From positions 1 to 7,090 of the forward strand of contig CAJTTS010000139.1 in the NCBI GenBank assembly GCA_910579155.1: 7,090 nucleotides of DNA, given 5' to 3'. The notes beneath the pieces were generated by a model that saw only the letters and a list, made by a program, of their open reading frames with translations, was not told the origin of the DNA and ran no database searches. The stretch's first letter is position 1. Every line of letters starts with the position of its first letter. Made by a program: the position numbers and the translations under genes. Shown piece after piece: positions 5,550 to 7,090 of the stretch. Source of the stretch: an uncultured Oscillospiraceae bacterium (GTDB lineage: Bacteria; Bacillota_A; Clostridia; Oscillospirales; Oscillospiraceae).

Positions 5550-5566
5550 GAACAATTTAGAACAAT
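5550..5566 (+). repeat. Direct repeat pair GAACAAT, period 10
   Basis: GAACAAT at 5550-5556 and 5560-5566. Short repeats in AT-rich DNA may be chance, but the spacing matches the neighbouring repeat pairs. Confidence 0.4.
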
Positions 5567-5623
5567 GAGATTTTTGCAACAAATAGCGATAAATTACAAC
5601 GAGCTAGAACATATGTCCGCTAT

Positions 5624-5668
5624 TTGGTAAGGATGAGGTCCCCAGTTCAAATCTGGGTAGCAGCTCCA
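5624..5668 (+). other. 3' half of tRNA-Thr(GGT): attachment-site core
   Basis: From the anticodon loop to CCA the sequence is tRNA-like: loop TTGGTAA with anticodon GGT (5624-5630), 3' anticodon strand GGATG (5631-5635), variable loop AGGTC (5636-5640), T arm CCCAG-TTCAAAT-CTGGG (5641-5657), acceptor strand TAGCAGC (5658-5664), T, and CCA (5666-5668). Upstream bases do not supply the matching CATCC strand, D arm or GCTGCTA acceptor, so this is not a functional tRNA. Exact loss at the anticodon loop is typical where a tyrosine integrase has inserted DNA into a tRNA gene and the intact tRNA is rebuilt at the other end. Confidence 0.85.
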
Positions 5669-5671
5669 CAG

Positions 5672-5706
5672 AAATCCCTAGAGCCGCAAGGCTTTGGGGA
5701 TTTTTT
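5672..5706 (+). terminator. Intrinsic terminator of the tRNA-Thr locus
   Basis: A stem of about 14 bp (AAATCCC 5672-5678 with GGGATTT 5697-5703, and TAGAGCC with GGCTTTG inside) closes on a GCAA loop and runs into T residues (5701-5706). It begins 4 bases after CCA, as expected for a tRNA transcription unit. Confidence 0.85.
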
Positions 5707-5735
5707 ATTTTTTAGTCTATAGTGTATAGTAGCTT

Positions 5736-5758
5736 AAAACTGGAACAAAAACTGCGAC
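5736..5758 (+). repeat. Direct repeat pair AAAACTGSRAC, period 12
   Basis: AAAACTGGAAC (5736-5746) and AAAACTGCGAC (5748-5758) match each other at 9 of 11 bases and resemble the pair at 5463-5484 in sequence and spacing. Confidence 0.5.
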
Positions 5759-5765
5759 ATGGAAC

Positions 5766-5817
5766 ATAATAGGCTTCAGCGGAAAGACAGCCTTGTCTTT
5801 CCGCTGAAGCCTATTAT
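5766..5817. repeat. Perfect 24-bp inverted repeat with 4-base loop
   Basis: The left arm 5766-5789 is the exact reverse complement of 5794-5817, around the loop GCCT. Neither side has a T run, so a standard intrinsic terminator is not supported. It lies between the tRNA terminator and the end of the minus-strand genes, where a bidirectional transcription stop or a DNA-level hairpin would be placed. Confidence 0.85.
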
Positions 5818-5862
5818 AAGGAAACGTATTTTATTTCGTTGAGAATTTTGTGTGATATTACT

Positions 5863-6057
5863 TTAATTAAGAACGCCGTACACATCATCAATATAGTAGG
5901 CCCCGGTAAAGAAATTGAAAATGGCCGTACACCGGACACCGTTGACCTCAGCCAGATAGCGGTTGTCACCGATGCACTCAATAATCTCAGCCTCACCCAG
6001 CATATGGCGGTTATGCTCATGGTCTTTCAGGCTGTGGATGTATGCTTTGACTTTCAT
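5863..6057 (-). CDS. Small hypothetical protein, 64 aa
   Basis: A 64-residue protein beginning MKVKAYIHSLKDHEHNRHML, with EAEIIECIGDNRYLAEVNGVRC and a C-terminal FNFFTGAYYIDDVYGVLN. It looks like a compact beta-rich domain; similar small proteins sit in Firmicutes mobile elements next to sigma-factor genes, but I know no function. The start at 6057 is preferred because GGAGG lies 8 bases ahead. The ATG five codons upstream (6072) would put that site inside the reading frame. The gene follows the sigma-like gene by about 60 bases in the same direction and is the last gene before the attachment site. Confidence 0.75.
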   Translation of the reverse strand: MKVKAYIHSLKDHEHNRHMLGEAEIIECIGDNRYLAEVNGVRCTAIFNFFTGAYYIDDVYGVLN

Positions 6058-6118
6058 GCTCACATCCTCCATAACTCAAATTAGCCTGAGGTCAGCGAAC
6101 GCCAGCCCCAGCTGCGTT

Positions 6119-6631
6119 TCAGCCGATAGCGGCTCTGGCCCGGCAATAGAAGTCCTCCATGCAGTTTACGGCGGTGGCTCTTGGAATCTTCAGAAATCGT
6201 GCGGCCTCGCGGAGCGCAAACCCATCCATCAGGAGCCGAATGATTTTCGCTTCCCTTGGCGTAGCCATACTTGCGACCTGTTCCAGAAGGGCCTTGCCCT
6301 CAACCCGCCGCTCGGTATCTTGCTTGGGGTCTGTAAGCGTACTGCTGACATCATCCAACCCCACAATGACGCCGCAACGCTTCGCACGCGCATAATATTC
6401 ACCCTCCCGAAGAACGGAATCCTTCATGGCTCGGAACGCCATAGCCTTGAACTTCACGCCAACCGGAGGGTTACGGAAATACTGCTGCAAAGCGGAGAGG
6501 TAGCCGAAGATCACGATATCGTAAAAAACATCCATTGGGAGGCGTCTGTAACGGAGGAAGTCGATCACCAGATTGTGGTTCTGCTCCGCAAACTCCCGTT
6601 CCTCTTGGGTCATAGGTCGCAAAGCCCTCAT
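6119..6631 (-). CDS. Sigma-70-like RNA polymerase sigma factor
   Basis: A 170-residue cytoplasmic sigma-factor-like protein that would direct RNA polymerase to particular promoters. Region 2 is seen at about 8-75 (QEEREFAEQNHNLVIDFLRY, DVFYDIVIFGYLSALQQY, FKAMAFRAMKDSVLRE). After a short acidic linker (about 92-112), region 4 follows with a helix-turn-helix at about 124-161 (TPREAKIIRLLMDGFALREA, FLKIPRATAVNCM). The length suits the small mobile-element or ECF-like sigma factors, with no region 3. The start at 6631 is supported by AAAGGAG about 11 bases upstream, slightly far; an ATG at 6613 has no site. The gene lies between a DUF3846 gene and a 64-residue gene, and probably controls genes of the right-hand element. 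Confidence 0.85.
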   Translation of the reverse strand: MRALRPMTQEEREFAEQNHNLVIDFLRYRRLPMDVFYDIVIFGYLSALQQYFRNPPVGVKFKAMAFRAMKDSVLREGEYYARAKRCGVIVGLDDVSSTLTDPKQDTERRVEGKALLEQVASMATPREAKIIRLLMDGFALREAARFLKIPRATAVNCMEDFYCRARAAIG

Positions 6632-6657
6632 ACTCGCTCAACTCCTTTCAGTGATAG

Positions 6658-6700
6658 GGCATAATAAGAGGGAACTCCTTGCGGCACAAGGGATTCCCTC
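6658..6700 (-). terminator. Probable terminator after the DUF3846 gene
   Basis: Arms 6668-6681 and 6687-6700 form a 14-bp stem with two mismatches around a 5-base loop. On the minus strand the stem is followed by TTATTATG, a moderate T-rich tail. It lies between the DUF3846 stop and the sigma ribosome binding site, so it may limit read-through into the sigma gene. Confidence 0.55.
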
Positions 6701-6714
6701 AAAGATAAGATTAC

Positions 6715-7086
6715 TTAATCGACCTCCAGCGGCAGGCAGACGATATGGCCATCCATGCCCCAAAACATCTCCGGGGTGTAGAAGCGTTCCCGATACTGCT
6801 TGATCTGCTCTGAAGTCAGGCTGGTAAAATGATCGCTGTCCGGCGGAGCGTTGCACAGGAAGAACGTACCGCACACAATATCGCATAACTGCCCGTTCTT
6901 GTCCCGCAACCCACGGTTCGCCGGAAGGTCCATCAATTTGCCCTCGTCATTGCAGACCAGCACAACAGAGTTCTTCAAGTAAATGGGTTGAATTAACCCG
7001 CCCACGATCTCTTGCATGGCCTTCAAGGAATCGTCGATTTCCCTCACTTCTGGTCTGCATTCTGGTTCAACTACTAAGACACGCAT
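6715..7086 (-). CDS. DUF3846 family protein
   Basis: A 123-residue protein that fits the DUF3846 family, common in plasmids, phages and conjugative elements of Firmicutes and of unknown function. The pattern is MRVLVVEPECRPEVREIDDS at the start, a short helix with LQPIYL-like strand (here MQEIVGGLIQPIYL), VVLVCNDEGKLMDLPANRGL, then CDIVCGTFFLCNAP, and the C-terminal ERFYTPEMF. It appears complete, with the ATG at 7086 four bases from the window edge, so the ribosome binding site and promoter lie outside. It is cytoplasmic by appearance. It stands upstream of the sigma-like gene, separated by a probable terminator. Confidence 0.88.
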   Translation of the reverse strand: MRVLVVEPECRPEVREIDDSLKAMQEIVGGLIQPIYLKNSVVLVCNDEGKLMDLPANRGLRDKNGQLCDIVCGTFFLCNAPPDSDHFTSLTSEQIKQYRERFYTPEMFWGMDGHIVCLPLEVD

Positions 7087-7090
7087 AGCA

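Larger units (their letters stand above)
5265..5623. other. Non-coding region at the element end with direct repeats
   Basis: No convincing gene is present in either strand over about 360 bases. It holds an 8-bp hairpin without a T run (CCTTGCCC 5328-5335 with GGGCAAGG 5343-5350) and three pairs of short direct repeats spaced about one helix turn apart (5464-5484, 5497-5516, 5550-5566). This is expected of an attachment-site arm region. No terminator with a clear T run is seen after the nuclease gene. Confidence 0.6.
5707..5862. other. Non-coding region right of the tRNA fragment
   Basis: No gene is seen. It holds the repeat pair TATAGTG/TATAGTA (5718-5731), the AAAACYGSRAC pair (5736-5758) and the 24-bp perfect inverted repeat (5766-5817), then AT-rich sequence up to the stop of the 64-residue gene. 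Confidence 0.6.

Noticed and set aside
5593..5668. A complete tRNA gene
   Set aside because: The 5' acceptor strand, D arm and 5' anticodon strand are missing; only the 3' half from the anticodon loop is present.

Overview
The window looks like accessory (mobile) DNA from an anaerobic Firmicute of the gut Clostridia type (Oscillospiraceae or Lachnospiraceae-like). This is inferred from the strong AGGAGG-type ribosome binding sites, the GC-rich minus-strand genes, and products typical of conjugative elements in that group: an SSB, a ClpX-like ATPase, a serine recombinase, a DUF3846 protein and a small sigma factor. No housekeeping chromosomal gene is visible.

Left part (1-4171). All genes read leftward on the minus strand. 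A serine recombinase has its own sigma-70 promoter (-35 at 4171-4166, -10 at 4148-4143). A small unknown gene follows (2914-3210). A second strong promoter (2867-2839) then drives an operon through a roughly 175-nt structured leader: a ClpX-like AAA+ ATPase that keeps the IGF ClpP-docking tripeptide but has no N-terminal zinc domain, a 120-residue unknown protein, and SSB. A clean intrinsic terminator after ssb (816-782) separates these from two unknown genes (280-747 and the partial 1-287), which have no room for a promoter of their own and so appear to depend on read-through.

Middle part (4298-5264). An AT-richer plus-strand cassette holds a sigma-70 promoter, a structured non-coding RNA of about 255 nt, an intrinsic terminator and, 20 bases later, a 218-residue protein resembling the PBECR4 family (BECR-fold nucleases). 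The RNA contains two copies of a module of about 74 nt with an 83-nt period. Each copy is an H-type pseudoknot followed by a hairpin, and the differences between copies keep the base pairing. Promoter, repeated pseudoknotted RNA, leaky terminator and nuclease is the layout of type III (RNA antitoxin) toxin-antitoxin systems. This is the strongest candidate here for an undescribed system.

Junction (5265-5820). A non-coding stretch with three pairs of direct repeats at about 10-11-bp spacing leads into the exact 3' half of a tRNA-Thr(GGT) gene (5624-5668) followed by a tRNA-type terminator. A related pair of 11-bp repeats lies on the other side. The fragment is best read as a tyrosine-integrase attachment core with arm sites, either a tandem junction of two elements or an attP-like junction. 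The integrase itself is not in the window.

Right part (5820-7090). Three more minus-strand accessory genes (DUF3846 protein, sigma-70-like factor, 64-residue protein) run towards the junction. They suggest that DNA on both sides of the tRNA fragment is mobile.
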